DNA of 64,000 nt from Pseudomonas sp. ATCC PTA-122608 (GCF_001952855.1 NZ_LPNO01000013.1:308970-372969), one strand, 5' to 3'; shown: positions 25,251 through 35,159, counted from the first letter of the stretch. Made by a program: numbers and translations. Notes: generated by a model from the sequence alone, not told the origin.

Positions 25251-25365
25251 CTTTTTGCCATTATTGTGGCGCCAAACGCTTGTGTTCAGTGCCCCGGGGT
25301 TGCGAATCTCGCTGCATCGAAACCGGGCTTGATGGCACCCGCCATTGCAAGAGGACTCAAGTGCA

Positions 25366-27333
25366 ATGATTTCTGCCGTGCAACGACGTTTTGCCAACCT
25401 CGGTATGGCAAAGAAACTGGGCTTGGGCTTCGCCTTGGTGTTGCTGTTGACGGCGCTGGTGGCGGCGATTGGCGTGTGGTCGCTGCAAACCGTCGGTCAG
25501 CGCTTCGAGGGCCTGAAAGCCATGTCGGCGCTAAACAGCGGCCTGCTCAAGGTGCGCTTGATCGAGCAGGACTACGCGCTGCATGCCGATCCCAAGTCCG
25601 TGGACGCCTTGCACGAAAGCGTCGACGCATTGGCCGCCCAGGCTACGATCCTGAAGGGCCTGTCGCCCGCCAACGTCCCGGTGATGACCGACGTCGAGCA
25701 GGCGCTGGCGGCCTATCGCAAGGCGTTCGATGAGTTTGTCGAGTTGACCCAGACCAAGGATCTGGCCCTGGAAATGGCCAGTTGGTCGGTCTCCAGTGTC
25801 GCCAACAACCTCGATGTATTGCAGGCCGGGCTGGCGGACGACGGCGCCTACGGCCTCAAGGAAAGCCAGGGCAAGGAAGGCGCCGAGTTTATCGAGCAGG
25901 CGGGGCAGGTCAGCCAGGTCTCGCGCCTGATGCTGCAAGCCATGAACGAAGCGCACGTGCGTCTGGATCAGAGCCGCAAGGGCGATGACGAGAACGCCGA
26001 GCAAGGCAAGATCGAGCAGGCTGATCAGGCCTTGGCCCAGGTCGAGCAGTTGAAAACCACGGTCAAGGATTCCGGTTATCAAACCGTACTTAACGAAGTG
26101 TCCGGGCATATCGCGGCCTTCAGCGAAAAACTCGGCGAGTACACGGGCCTGCTGGCGCAGGAAAAGGTCGTCTATAAGCAACTGCACGAGCGTGCTGCGG
26201 AGGTGGTCACCCGGGTCAATCAGGCCTATGACGCAGAAGACCTGTCGATGCAGGCGCAGTTGAAGAAAAGCGCATTGCTGATCATTGGCTCCTCTGCGTT
26301 GGCCTTGCTGGTGGGGCTGATTGCCGCGTGGATCATCACCCGGTTGATCGTCGCCCCGCTGCGCCGTGTGATTGCAGCCGCCCAGCAGATTGCCTCCGGT
26401 GATCTCAGTGGGCGCATGGACGTCAGCCGTCGGGACGAAATGGGTCAGTTGATGCTGGCGATGCAGCAGATGAGCAGCGGCTTGAGCAACATGGTCAGCG
26501 GGTTGCAGGCGGGTATCGAGCAACTGGCCAGCTCGGCTCATTCGCTGTCCAGCGTGACTGAGCAGACCAACATTGAGGTCAGCAGCCAGAAGGAAGAGAC
26601 CGAGCAGGTGGCTACGGCCATGAACCAGATGACCGCCACCGTGCACGACGTGGCACGCAACGCCGAAGAAGCGGCCCAAGCTGCGCAGACTGCGGATGAC
26701 AAGGTCGACAGCGGCCAGCAGGTGGTGCGCCAGAGCTTGCAGCGCATCGAATTGCTGGCCAGTTCTGCGACCTCTGCCAGTACCAGCATCGAAAGCCTGA
26801 GTGCGGAAATCCAGCATATCGGCACGGTACTCGAGGTGATCAAAAGCGTGGCCGAACAAACCAACTTGCTCGCCCTGAATGCGGCCATCGAGGCGGCCCG
26901 GGCGGGCGAGCAGGGCCGTGGTTTTGCGGTGGTGGCCGATGAGGTTCGGGCACTGGCCAAGCGTACCCAGCAATCGACCGAGGAGATCGAGCGACTGGTC
27001 AGCACCTTGCGCAGCGCGGCACAGTCTTCGGTGCAGCAGATCAAACAGAGTGGCGAACTGGTGAAGCTGGCGGTCAGTGATGCCCTGGAAACTGAAAGTG
27101 CCCTGGGCAGCATTGCGGCGGCGGTGTCACTGATCCAGCAGATGAACCAGCAGATTGCCGCGGCGGCCGAAGAGCAAAGTTCGGTGGCCGAGGAAATCAA
27201 CCGCAGCGTCACCAGCATCCGTGCCAGTGCCGATCAATCGGCGTTGAGCATGCAGGGCAACGCGGCGTCGAGCATTGAGCTGGCGCAGTTGGGCATGGAG
27301 CTGAAAGGGATGGTTGGGCACTTCCGCCTTTGA
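25366..27333 (+). CDS. Methyl-accepting chemotaxis protein with HBM-type sensor
   Basis: The product has 655 residues, with a first membrane helix at about 15-37 and a second at about 304-328. The large periplasmic domain of about 265 residues is predicted to be all helical. Its size and position match the helical bimodular (HBM) sensors of McpS/TlpQ-type receptors, which bind organic acids or polyamines. HAMP and a full signalling coiled coil follow, with tip [20 protein letters not shown]. No C-terminal CheR pentapeptide is seen (ends GMVGHFRL). ATG 25366 follows AAGAGGA. It is unrelated in sensor domain to the chemoreceptor at the start of the window. Confidence 0.9.
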   Translation: MISAVQRRFANLGMAKKLGLGFALVLLLTALVAAIGVWSLQTVGQRFEGLKAMSALNSGLLKVRLIEQDYALHADPKSVDALHESVDALAAQATILKGLSPANVPVMTDVEQALAAYRKAFDEFVELTQTKDLALEMASWSVSSVANNLDVLQAGLADDGAYGLKESQGKEGAEFIEQAGQVSQVSRLMLQAMNEAHVRLDQSRKGDDENAEQGKIEQADQALAQVEQLKTTVKDSGYQTVLNEVSGHIAAFSEKLGEYTGLLAQEKVVYKQLHERAAEVVTRVNQAYDAEDLSMQAQLKKSALLIIGSSALALLVGLIAAWIITRLIVAPLRRVIAAAQQIASGDLSGRMDVSRRDEMGQLMLAMQQMSSGLSNMVSGLQAGIEQLASSAHSLSSVTEQTNIEVSSQKEETEQVATAMNQMTATVHDVARNAEEAAQAAQTADDKVDSGQQVVRQSLQRIELLASSATSASTSIESLSAEIQHIGTVLEVIKSVAEQTNLLALNAAIEAARAGEQGRGFAVVADEVRALAKRTQQSTEEIERLVSTLRSAAQSSVQQIKQSGELVKLAVSDALETESALGSIAAAVSLIQQMNQQIAAAAEEQSSVAEEINRSVTSIRASADQSALSMQGNAASSIELAQLGMELKGMVGHFRL

Positions 27334-27360
27334 TCACCGCACGCCTGCGGCGATCAAAGG
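27329..27360. terminator. Hairpin between convergent chemoreceptor and hydrolase genes
   Basis: TTGATCACCGCA and TGCGGCGATCAA form a 12-bp stem with one mismatch and a short CGCC loop, starting at the chemoreceptor stop codon. It probably serves both directions. Confidence 0.55.
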
Positions 27361-27369
27361 GCAGGGCAG

Positions 27370-28182
27370 TCAGGCGTTGTTGACCAGGAAGGTCAGCAGC
27401 GCCTCGTTGACGTAGTCAGGGTTTTCCCGGCTGGAGATATGCCCGGCGTCCGGAATCAACGTCAGCGTGCAGCCGATCAAGGTGGCCATTTCTTCTGATT
27501 CGGCCGGTGGGCGTGGCTTGTCTTGCTCCCCACACATCACCAGGGTAGTATCAGCGTTTAGGCGCGACAGCTGCTCCAGCACATCGGCGCGGCTGAAGAT
27601 AATCCGGCCCAGGGGCACGATGCTTTGCAGCAGGCGCTCTTTGGGGAAGGCCTTCAGTGCGTTGCGAAAGTCCTGGTACAAGGCCGACTCCCGGTCGATG
27701 CCGGGGCGGAAGAAGATCGGCGCCACCACATCCAGCAGCGGTTCCGGAATGGCACCGGCATCTTCGATCATCTTGAACAGCGAGAAGTAGTACTGGCGAG
27801 TGGCTTCCGGCTCGGCACCCAGGTGCGTGTCCATCAGCACCAGGCTGTTGACCCGCTCGGGTGCCAGCAGCGCCAGGCGTGCGCCCCACATGCCGCCGAC
27901 CGACAAACCTACGAGGTTGACTTGGGCGATGTCCAGATGATCCAGCAGGGCCAGGTGCTGGCGTGCGAGGTCGTCCAGGGATGCGGTGTTTGCAGGCAGT
28001 GGGCCGGACTCGCCGTGGCCCCATAACTCGGGGACGATCACTCGGTATTGTTGCGAAAGGGCTTCTATCTGCGGCGCCCACATCTGGCTGTCCCACAGGT
28101 AGCTGGAACCGAGGAGAACGGCCGGGCCGGTGCCCTGGTCGAGGTAGTGCAGCGGTTGTCCATCGATGATCACGACAGGCAT
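27370..28182 (-). CDS. Alpha/beta hydrolase
   Basis: The 270-residue hydrolase has oxyanion region VLLGSSYLWDSQMW, PELWGHGES, nucleophile elbow VGLSVGGMWG, late acidic residue in VMCGEQDKPRP and catalytic His in PDAGHISSRENP. It resembles 3-oxoadipate enol-lactonase-like esterases, but no aromatic-degradation genes are near, so only the fold is assigned. Confidence 0.87.
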   Translation of the reverse strand: MPVVIIDGQPLHYLDQGTGPAVLLGSSYLWDSQMWAPQIEALSQQYRVIVPELWGHGESGPLPANTASLDDLARQHLALLDHLDIAQVNLVGLSVGGMWGARLALLAPERVNSLVLMDTHLGAEPEATRQYYFSLFKMIEDAGAIPEPLLDVVAPIFFRPGIDRESALYQDFRNALKAFPKERLLQSIVPLGRIIFSRADVLEQLSRLNADTTLVMCGEQDKPRPPAESEEMATLIGCTLTLIPDAGHISSRENPDYVNEALLTFLVNNA

Positions 28183-28304
28183 GGCGAGGCCCTTTTCGTT
28201 AACGGAGAGAGGGGGCCTTTTTTACGCTATTCGGCGGGAAGGGGATAGGTGCAGAGTGATGGCATGTGGCGAGCGGGTTTACCGCCCACCACAATGGCAG
28301 GGGA

Positions 28305-29075
28305 TCAGTCGTAGATGGCTTTCTTCTTCCAGTCTGCATCCGCGTCCGCCACTTTCAAGCCTTCGGTCAATTCGTTGACCTCGTCTTCAGCCGGCTCGAG
28401 GTTGGTCAGCACCATGGAGTTGGCGCGCGCCAGTTGCTTCTCCAGCAATTGCAGTTGCTGGCTGTACACCACGGGCTCTGGCTGTTTGCGCAGGTACTGC
28501 ACGCCGCGTTCGAACGCCAGGCGTGCCTGGCCCGGCTGGCCCTGTTGCAGCGCGTGCTGGCCCAGGTTGTTGAAGAACTCGATGTGCAGCAGCACCAGGA
28601 TGTGGCGGATTTCCTTGATCCAGTGCTTGGCTTCATTGGTCGGCAGGAAACCGTCCTGGGCCGCGCGAGTTACCTGGCCATGCAGGGCTTCCAGCAGGAA
28701 CCGTACATCCTTGGCCTTGGCTTCGGTCTGGATCGGGCCGGGCGGGTTATTCACCGTAATCGATTCGCCCTGGGCCACCAGCGCGTTGAGTTCGGTGATG
28801 CGTGCCTTGAGCGACGCATTCGACTTGTCCAGGTTCAACAGGCGCTGGTTGACGTTGAGCTCCAGGCGGGTCAGCAGCAACTTGAGTCGCGGCGTCATCA
28901 ATTGGCCTGGAAAGGTCTCGGTGATTTCACCGCAGCGACGCAGCCGGTCATTGAGTTCGATCCGGGTCCGGTTCTTTTCCAGCTTATTGTTTTCCACCAC
29001 GTGGTTCATGTAGCCAATGGCGATCAGTATTACGATCCCGGCTATTACCAGCAGGGTGATCATGAGTGGTGTCAC
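28305..29075 (-). CDS. Membrane-anchored coiled-coil protein, unknown function
   Basis: The product has 256 residues with one N-terminal membrane helix (MITLLVIAGIVILIAIGYM) and a long, mostly helical cytoplasmic part. Leucine-rich heptad-like stretches include LTRLELNVNQRLLNLDKSNA and LQLLEKQLARANSM. A TPR-like segment (LGQHALQQGQPGQARLAFER) is also visible. I do not recognise a named family. The start is GTG 29075 (GAGG nine bases upstream) or the in-frame ATG four codons later. It stands alone next to a tRNA cluster. Confidence 0.75.
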   Translation of the reverse strand: MTPLMITLLVIAGIVILIAIGYMNHVVENNKLEKNRTRIELNDRLRRCGEITETFPGQLMTPRLKLLLTRLELNVNQRLLNLDKSNASLKARITELNALVAQGESITVNNPPGPIQTEAKAKDVRFLLEALHGQVTRAAQDGFLPTNEAKHWIKEIRHILVLLHIEFFNNLGQHALQQGQPGQARLAFERGVQYLRKQPEPVVYSQQLQLLEKQLARANSMVLTNLEPAEDEVNELTEGLKVADADADWKKKAIYD

Positions 29076-29342
29076 CGGTGTGACCTCTTTATGGGGTTTG
29101 CGTTGAAGTGTAGTGACTGGTGCAGTGGCCGGATAGGACTGAGCGACCAGTTGCGTCAGTAGTTGCTTCTATATAGCTGGGCAGTCCCTGCATGGATGCA
29201 CATTGCCATCATTTGCTGTGGCCAACTATAGCGCCTTGTGGAACGCCAGAATATAGGCGCCAAAGCCTGGACGGCGAGAAACCCTTGCAACCCCCATAAA
29301 CCACGGCGAAGTCATTGATTTAAATAAATTTATCCTTGGGGG
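29076..29342. other. Intergenic region before the tRNA-Glu/Gly cluster
   Basis: With the tRNA promoter and leader, about 358 bp separate the coiled-coil protein gene from the first tRNA. I see no convincing open frame or hairpin in it. The stretch near 29315-29340 is AT-rich (TTGATTTAAATAAATTTATC) and may act as an UP-like element for the tRNA promoter just downstream. Confidence 0.4.
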
Positions 29343-29371
29343 TTGACGACCTCCCAATCCATCCATAGAAT
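29343..29371 (+). promoter_or_regulatory. Promoter of the tRNA-Glu/Gly cluster
   Basis: TTGACG at 29343-29348, a 17-bp spacer and TAGAAT at 29366-29371, followed by GCGCGCC, a G/C-rich discriminator typical of stringently controlled stable-RNA promoters. The tRNA begins about 62 nt downstream. Confidence 0.75.
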
Positions 29372-29433
29372 GCGCGCCACTTACAGCGTAAAGCACACAG
29401 CGAAACGCGGTAGGGAGTGAATGTTGTACGTGT

Positions 29434-29509
29434 GTCCCCTTCGTCTAGTGGCCTAGGACACCGCCCTTTCACGGCGGTAACAGGGGTTCGAGTCCCCTAG
29501 GGGACGCCA
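29434..29509 (+). tRNA. tRNA-Glu (TTC), copy 1
   Basis: This is a 76-nt cloverleaf with encoded CCA. The acceptor is GTCCCCT/AGGGGAC, the anticodon stem CCGCC/GGCGG encloses loop CTTTCAC with anticodon TTC at 29468-29470, and the T-loop is GGTTCGAGTCC. An identical copy lies 259 bp downstream. Confidence 0.96.
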
Positions 29510-29512
29510 TAT

Positions 29513-29588
<76 letters not shown>

Positions 29589-29692
29589 AATTTAAGCAGT
29601 GTTGCTCTCGGGCGGCACTGAGTGAAACCAGGGCATAATCTTCGGATTTAATCTCTGGGCACTGAAATACACACCATGTGTTTCAGTAGCGT

Positions 29693-29768
29693 GTCCCCTT
29701 CGTCTAGTGGCCTAGGACACCGCCCTTTCACGGCGGTAACAGGGGTTCGAGTCCCCTAGGGGACGCCA
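29693..29768 (+). tRNA. tRNA-Glu (TTC), copy 2
   Basis: It appears identical in sequence to the copy at 29434. The spacer before it contains a hairpin (CTGAAATACACA with TGTGTTTCAG, 29662-29687) that may guide processing or reflect the duplication junction. I see no strong separate promoter, so the four tRNAs are probably one transcript. Confidence 0.96.
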
Positions 29769-29771
29769 TTT

Positions 29772-29847
<76 letters not shown>

Positions 29848-29857
29848 TATTTAACGA

Positions 29858-29889
29858 AAACGCCGATCAGCAATGATCGGCGTTTTTGT
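29858..29889 (+). terminator. Terminator of the tRNA-Glu/Gly cluster
   Basis: AACGCCGATCA and TGATCGGCGTT form a strong stem followed by TTTTGTTT. Confidence 0.85.
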
Positions 29890-29946
29890 TTGTGCGTGTT
29901 TTGTGGGCGGTGGCGCAACGCTTCAACCCGCGTTGCGCATGGATCC

Positions 29947-30492
29947 CTAGAAATTATCCATCGCGTGGCACATCGACAGCCTTCCCGACGGCGTCGGTTC
30001 AATCGGATTCCACCGTTCAGCACCCTTCGGCAGTTCGGCCAACTCGAACGCACAACTGCTGGACAGGGACGCGCGCACCATGTAATCCATGCCGGGCTTG
30101 GGGATAAAGGTCATGGTGTTGAAACATTGCCGGCCAGCTTGCGGCAGCCCCAGGTAGTGAAAGGCGATGGGCGTGTTCGCCGGAATCACCAGTTCGGACG
30201 ACACCGCACCGTCCCAGGTGTAAGTCGGCCCCGGCATACCGAGGCTTGCGCCATTGCGGTCGGAGAAGCCGGATTTGGCTGACACCATCACGCCGGCGCC
30301 GGGGACATTCCAGTCCAGGCAATCGCGACCGGGCACCGCACGCACCATGCCGTCGCTGATAATGCGCAAGCGCGCCGTCTCGGTGGATGGCGGCGCCGTG
30401 TAGGCGGTGTTGAGGGAGCGGATGTTATACACCTGGCCGCAGCCGCTGAGGAGTACCAGGAAGAGGGCGGGAATTACACGGAAAGTGCTCAT
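29947..30492 (-). CDS. Putative lipoprotein, unknown function
   Basis: The product has 181 residues with a lipoprotein signal (VIPALFLVLLSGCGQ; lipobox LSGC, Cys at about residue 18). The mature part is beta-rich with four further cysteines (DCLDW, RQCFN, SSCAFE, SMCHA), which could form two disulfides in the periplasm. No family is recognised. It overlaps the upstream lipoprotein gene by 4 nt (ATGA), so the two are cotranscribed and perhaps partners. Confidence 0.75.
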   Translation of the reverse strand: MSTFRVIPALFLVLLSGCGQVYNIRSLNTAYTAPPSTETARLRIISDGMVRAVPGRDCLDWNVPGAGVMVSAKSGFSDRNGASLGMPGPTYTWDGAVSSELVIPANTPIAFHYLGLPQAGRQCFNTMTFIPKPGMDYMVRASLSSSCAFELAELPKGAERWNPIEPTPSGRLSMCHAMDNF

Positions 30493-30815
30493 GGCTGGCG
30501 GCAGTTCTGGCTGACCGACAGATGCGGCGCGGGCTCATGGCTAACCATCTGCAAGCCATCGGCGCCCTGGAAAATAAAATAGGTGCTGCGACAATCCCTG
30601 AACGTCTGCGAGTAACCCTCAGCCCGGAATCCCTCCCCGTCGATCTTCTTGGTCACCGTATTATCGCGGCTGACGACGGCGAGTACCTGCTCATAGCTGT
30701 CGCCCATCTTCACGCCGGGCACACCGGTGGAGGTCATGGAGTTGGCACAACCTGCCAGCCCGATGGCCGCCAAAACCAGCGCGGCTCCGTACAGTCCATT
30801 GCGTATGTTGTTCAT
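30489..30815 (-). CDS. Small putative lipoprotein (OmlA/SmpA-like)
   Basis: The product has 108 residues starting at ATG 30815, which is preceded by GGAGAGCAGGG. The lipobox is LAGC (IGLAGCANSM). The mature segment GVKMGDSYEQVLAVVSRDNT resembles the SmpA/OmlA-type fold in which a G-M-S-x-x-Q helix follows a short strand. This is a weak resemblance and the family is not certain. It is the first gene of a two-lipoprotein unit. Confidence 0.7.
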   Translation of the reverse strand: MNNIRNGLYGAALVLAAIGLAGCANSMTSTGVPGVKMGDSYEQVLAVVSRDNTVTKKIDGEGFRAEGYSQTFRDCRSTYFIFQGADGLQMVSHEPAPHLSVSQNCRQP

Positions 30816-30932
30816 CCCTGCTCTCCATCCATGAGTTATGCAGGGTTGGTCAGCGCAAAGGCGAAAAAGTGCAATATTCATATCTGGCAATGTGACATTG
30901 CCCGCAAAGTCATGCGCTTTGCGGGCAACGGT

Positions 30933-32150
30933 TCACGGCTTGCCCGGATGCGGCTCCGGGTACTCGCTTGTTACTTCCAGTGCCTTGGCATACGGCCCGT
31001 CCCACAGTTGTTCGTGTAAATCTTCTACACGCTTGGCCATCGCTTCACTGCGCATCACCACTTCCAGGTTGCGCGAGTTATCGAAATAGCCACCCAGCCA
31101 GTTACTGGTCCCCACCCAGGCCACTTGCCCATCGATCTCCATGGTTTTGCTGTGAATCACCCGCGCATAAGGAATAAATCCCTGCTTGGCCTCGGGCAGC
31201 GTAACAATCTTGACCTCGACATTCGGCAGCACGGCCAGGCTTTTCAGGTACGGCAATTCCAGCGCTTCGGTGTTCCAGCTGGACACCATCAACTTGATCG
31301 ACACCCCGCGCGCCGCCGCCGCACGCACCGCGTTGTCGATCACCGCATAGTAAGGTCGGGTTTTGTCAGGTCCATAAGACAGCGGCGCGTAGTCCAGCAG
31401 CTGTACACGCACTTCCTTTTTCGCCTCGCCCAGCAGGCGTGGCAGCTCCAGCTGTGAATCACCCACGCCCGGCGGGTTGTAGCGTTGGGGGCTGGCCACC
31501 AGGTAGTTGCCGGTGCGCGCCGGTGTAGCGCCCGTGGCAGGCAGGGCGACAGGCTTGTTGCCGGCCAACGCTGCCTGGGCCTGCCAGTCCTGTTCAAAAA
31601 TCGCCTGGGTCTGCGCCACGACACTTGCATCACTGATGAGCATCCCGGTTTCGTGGATATGCTCCAGCGAACGCCAGTCGAAGTTCTGGCTGCCGATAAA
31701 CGCCTCCTTGCCGTCCACCACCATGTATTTCGCGTGGATGATCCCGCCACTCAGCTTGCCATAGGGCAGGATGCGGAAGGTCAGGTTGGGAATGGCTTTC
31801 AGGCGGTCCAGGGTGGAAGCTTCCGACAGCCGCACGCCTTTTTCTTCCAGCAGGAAGCGAATCTTCACCCCGCGTTTACCAGCGGCTTCCAGGTGTTCAA
31901 TCACCTTGTCCATCACCGAGCCAGGATGATCTGCCGCGTAGAACTGGCCGATGTCGATGCGGCTTTTCGCGCCGTCAAACAGCCCGATCCATACCGGGCC
32001 GGGCTGGCGCAGGTCCGCCGTTCCCAGTTGCGTGTCCACCGGCACGGTATGCACCAACTCAAACCCCGGAATTGAAAAGTCCGCCTGGGCAAGCGGACTG
32101 AGGAGCAGGCCTGCAAGGCCGGCGATACGTAACTTTAACGATATGGACAT
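30933..32150 (-). CDS. Exported phospholipase D-family protein
   Basis: The product has 405 residues from ATG 32150, which opens a signal peptide (LKLRIAGLAGLLLSPLAQAD). Two complete HKD motifs are present: IIHAKYMVVDGKEAFIGSQN and VIHSKTMEIDGQVAWVGTSN, each placed in one half as in PLD-superfamily enzymes. Cytoplasmic cardiolipin synthases have N-terminal membrane helices, whereas this protein appears periplasmic or secreted. The substrate may be phospholipid or nucleic acid. It lies between the lipoproteins and the TonB operon, separated from the latter by a strong terminator, so it is an independent unit. Confidence 0.87.
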   Translation of the reverse strand: MSISLKLRIAGLAGLLLSPLAQADFSIPGFELVHTVPVDTQLGTADLRQPGPVWIGLFDGAKSRIDIGQFYAADHPGSVMDKVIEHLEAAGKRGVKIRFLLEEKGVRLSEASTLDRLKAIPNLTFRILPYGKLSGGIIHAKYMVVDGKEAFIGSQNFDWRSLEHIHETGMLISDASVVAQTQAIFEQDWQAQAALAGNKPVALPATGATPARTGNYLVASPQRYNPPGVGDSQLELPRLLGEAKKEVRVQLLDYAPLSYGPDKTRPYYAVIDNAVRAAAARGVSIKLMVSSWNTEALELPYLKSLAVLPNVEVKIVTLPEAKQGFIPYARVIHSKTMEIDGQVAWVGTSNWLGGYFDNSRNLEVVMRSEAMAKRVEDLHEQLWDGPYAKALEVTSEYPEPHPGKP

Positions 32151-32165
32151 AGGCGTCTCATCGGG

Positions 32166-32204
32166 CAAAAAGAAAGGGCGGGCGCATGATGCGCCCGCCC
32201 CGGG
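32166..32204 (-). terminator. Terminator of the exbD-tonB-receptor-exbB operon
   Basis: On the minus strand GGGCGGGCGCATC and GATGCGCCCGCCC-like arms form a long GC stem (GGGCGGGCGCATGATGCGCC on plus) followed by TTTCTTTTT. It ends the four-gene operon before the PLD gene. Confidence 0.85.
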
Positions 32205-32208
32205 AAAT

Positions 32209-32856
32209 TCACGCAGTGCGGCTGTGCAGCGGCGCCGGCACCAGGTGCGGCACTTCACCCTGTACGCGGGCGCCGGTTGCAGCGCGAATCAGCAGGATTT
32301 TCAGCTGGTCGTTGATGCGCTCCAGGCTGTCCTGGAAGAAGTTGTGGAACACCACGCAGAACAGCGCGATGGCGATACCCAAACCCGTGGCGAACAGGGC
32401 CGTACCGATACCACCGGAAATCTGCCCCGGGTCGGACACGCCGGCAGTGGCCAGCGCCTTGAAGGTGTCGATGATGCCGAGAATGGTGCCCAGCAGGCCG
32501 AGCAGCGGCGCGGCGGTGGTGATGGTTTCGATGATCCACAGGCTGCGCGACAGCGGCGCGCGGGTCTTGAGGTACTGGGTTTCGATCTCGTCGTCCAGGT
32601 CCTTGCGCGAACCATGGGAAGCCTTCTGCGCCAGGATCGGCAGCACCATGCTCAGCGGCAGGCTGTCGCGGCGGGTCAGGTTTTCCGGCAGGTCACGCTC
32701 GCTGTGCACATTGGCGCCCAGCACTTCAGTCAGCGCACGGGCCTGGCGGCGCACGTAGGCGAAGTAGAGGCCACGTTCGATGGTGATGAAGATTGCAATC
32801 GCCAGGGCGGCGTACATCACATAAAAGGTGATTTGGTGAAGCAGGTTCATGTCCAT
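32209..32856 (-). CDS. exbB: ExbB-type proton channel subunit (MotA/TolQ/ExbB)
   Basis: The 215-residue inner-membrane protein has three helices: near residues 10-27, about 110-135 (TAAPLLGLLGTILGIIDTF) and about 150-175 (ALFATGLGIAIALFCVVFHN). With ExbD it forms the proton-driven motor that energises TonB. It is the last gene of the operon, 17 nt after the receptor gene. Placing exbB after the receptor and away from exbD is unusual; most operons keep exbB-exbD adjacent. Confidence 0.9.
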   Translation of the reverse strand: MDMNLLHQITFYVMYAALAIAIFITIERGLYFAYVRRQARALTEVLGANVHSERDLPENLTRRDSLPLSMVLPILAQKASHGSRKDLDDEIETQYLKTRAPLSRSLWIIETITTAAPLLGLLGTILGIIDTFKALATAGVSDPGQISGGIGTALFATGLGIAIALFCVVFHNFFQDSLERINDQLKILLIRAATGARVQGEVPHLVPAPLHSRTA

Positions 32857-32873
32857 GATGCTGAGCCTCGCAG

Positions 32874-35159
32874 TTAGAAATTGGCTTCCAGGGAAACGGT
32901 GACGGTGCGGTCAAGCCCAACGATGTAAGCCGGGTCGCCGTCGCGGAAACCGCTGTAGCTCGCCGAGTTGGTCTTGGTGGTGTACACGCCGTCCAGGTAC
33001 TTCTTGTCGAACAGGTTGTCGACGTTCAGGCGCAGGGTTGCGTCCTTGACGACTTTCTTGTCCACCGGCAGGTAGATACCGGCGCCGAGGTTGAAAATGG
33101 TGCGGGCGGAGATGGCTTCGTCGTTGGTCAGGTCGCCATAGAGCTTGCTGGTGAACTTGCCGCCGAAGGTGCCGTAGAAGCGCCCGTCGTCATAGCCGAC
33201 GTTGGCTGCCAGCATGTTGGTCGGCACGTTGGCGAATTGCTTGCCGCTGGTAGGCAGCACGATCGGCTTGCCGGCGCTGTACACCGTCAGGTCATCCTGC
33301 TGCTTGGAGCTGGTGTAGGTGTAGGAGGTGTAGTAGTTGAAGTTGTGCGGCAGCTTGCCGCTCCACTCCAGTTCCAGGCCTTTGTTGATGACGGTGCCGG
33401 CGTTGATGTCGGCGGAATCACCGTTGCTGTCCAGGGAGGTGAGCTGGCGATTCTTGAACTGCATGTAGAACAGGGTGGCGGCGAGGGTGCTGTCTTCGCC
33501 GGTGTAGCGCCAGCCCAGTTCCTGGTTCCAGCTGAGCTCCGGCTTGGAGTCGAGGGAGCCGACGCCTTTGTCGTACAGCACGTAGTTCTGTGGAATCCGC
33601 ATGTTGCGCGACAGGCTGTAGAACAGCTGGTCACGCTCGTCGATCTGGTATTTCAGGCCGGCGTTGGGCAGCAGTTTGTTGTAGGTCTGGTTGGCCTTGC
33701 CCGGTTGCTCGGTGAGGCTGCCGTGGTTGGTGCCTTCACGCTCGACATTCATGTAGGCAATGCCTGCGATCAGCGTCCAGTCCGAGTTGATGTACCAGGT
33801 GTCCTGGGCCCAGACTTTCTGCGCCGGGGTGACGGTGTAGCGGTCGCGACCCTGGACGGTGTTGCCATTGGCGTCGACCACGGAGTTGCCGTCCGGCCAG
33901 GTGTCGCTCGGCTTGCCATTGTTCTTCAGGGCAATGAACGGTTGGGTCTGGCTTTGGCGGGCGCGTTCGTACCAGTAGCCGAATTGCAGGCTGTGGTCGC
34001 CCAGGTCCCAGTTCAGCTTGGTGGTGATGCCCGGGCGCCAGGTCTGGGTGCGCGAAGGGCGGTAGTAGACGCCGGTGGTTGCGGAACCGTCGGCGTTGTA
34101 TTGGGCCTGCGTCGGCAGGTTACCGAGGTCGAAAACACCGCCCTTGTTCGAGCCGCTGTTCAGCGCATAGGCCGAGGAGCCCACGCCGCTGCCGTTGCCG
34201 TAGTAGTAATACGGGATCACCGAGAGGGACAGGTTGTCGCTCAGTTTGTACTGGGTGTTGAGCACGGCGGTGAAGGTCTGGAACGGGTTCTGCGCCAGGT
34301 CGTAGTAGCTGCTGATTTTGCCGTTGGAACCCACCGCCGGTGTCGCCGGGTACGGGTCGTACTTGCGGCCGTACTGCTGGAACTGCGACTTGGTCAACTG
34401 GCTGTAACTGTTGTTGTCCTGCTCGTGGTACTTGAGGATCAGGTTGGCGGTGTTGCCGTTGCCGGCGTCGAAGAAGCTGTTCCACTCCACCTTGTCTGCG
34501 CGCACGGCACCCGAGCCGCGCCACATCTGGCCTTCGGTGTGGGAGGCCGACAGCCAGTTGCTCAGGCCGTTGACTTCACCGGTATTGAGGCGGGCGAAGG
34601 TCTTGCGGGTGGCATTGCTGCCGACCACTTGCTTGACGAAGGCACCGGTTTCCTTGGTGGGGCGAGTGGTCACGATACCGATGTTGCCGCCGCTGGAACC
34701 GATGTGCGGGCCGTCGGCTTCCGACGAGCCTTGGGTGACGAAGATCTGGTCGATGTTTTCCGGGTCGCCCAACAGGTTGGAGTACAACGCATAGTTGCCG
34801 GAGTCGTTGATTGGCATACCGTCCACCGACATGCCCACCTGGTCGGAGTTCATGCCGCGCATGGTGAAGCGGAAGCCCGAGAGGCCGGTGTTGTCTTCGC
34901 TGGAGATGTTCAGGCCCGGGGTGTACTTGAGCTTGTCGATGGCGTTGCCGGTGGCCGTCTGTTTGTCCAAGGCTTCCTTGGTGATGGTCGAGCGGCCCTT
35001 GGCGCTCTCTTCCTGAACCATGTAACCGCCCCCCGCGGTTGCCTTGCCCTGTACCCCAATGGTCCCGACGTCACTGTCGCTGGTGTCTGCCATGACCATT
35101 CCATGGGTCATGCTCGTCGCGGCAACGAGTGCCAGATGAATCCGGGTGAACTTCATCAC
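32874..35159 (-). CDS. TonB-dependent receptor with its own TonB system
   Basis: The 761-residue outer-membrane receptor has signal peptide LALVAATSMTHGMVMA, then a TonB-box-like VGTIGVQG. The plug has STITKEALDKQTATGNAIDK, GFRFTMRGMNSDQVGMSVDG and SSEADGPHIGSSGGNIGIVT. The barrel closes with SLEANF. The plug sequence VGTIGVQGKATAGGG resembles receptors of uncertain ligand rather than classical ferric-siderophore receptors, and there is no STN domain. It is cotranscribed with tonB (21-nt gap) and exbB (17-nt gap), so it is probably served by a dedicated motor. No Fur-like site was seen upstream of the operon, so an iron role is not supported. Confidence 0.88.
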   Translation of the reverse strand: MMKFTRIHLALVAATSMTHGMVMADTSDSDVGTIGVQGKATAGGGYMVQEESAKGRSTITKEALDKQTATGNAIDKLKYTPGLNISSEDNTGLSGFRFTMRGMNSDQVGMSVDGMPINDSGNYALYSNLLGDPENIDQIFVTQGSSEADGPHIGSSGGNIGIVTTRPTKETGAFVKQVVGSNATRKTFARLNTGEVNGLSNWLSASHTEGQMWRGSGAVRADKVEWNSFFDAGNGNTANLILKYHEQDNNSYSQLTKSQFQQYGRKYDPYPATPAVGSNGKISSYYDLAQNPFQTFTAVLNTQYKLSDNLSLSVIPYYYYGNGSGVGSSAYALNSGSNKGGVFDLGNLPTQAQYNADGSATTGVYYRPSRTQTWRPGITTKLNWDLGDHSLQFGYWYERARQSQTQPFIALKNNGKPSDTWPDGNSVVDANGNTVQGRDRYTVTPAQKVWAQDTWYINSDWTLIAGIAYMNVEREGTNHGSLTEQPGKANQTYNKLLPNAGLKYQIDERDQLFYSLSRNMRIPQNYVLYDKGVGSLDSKPELSWNQELGWRYTGEDSTLAATLFYMQFKNRQLTSLDSNGDSADINAGTVINKGLELEWSGKLPHNFNYYTSYTYTSSKQQDDLTVYSAGKPIVLPTSGKQFANVPTNMLAANVGYDDGRFYGTFGGKFTSKLYGDLTNDEAISARTIFNLGAGIYLPVDKKVVKDATLRLNVDNLFDKKYLDGVYTTKTNSASYSGFRDGDPAYIVGLDRTVTVSLEANF

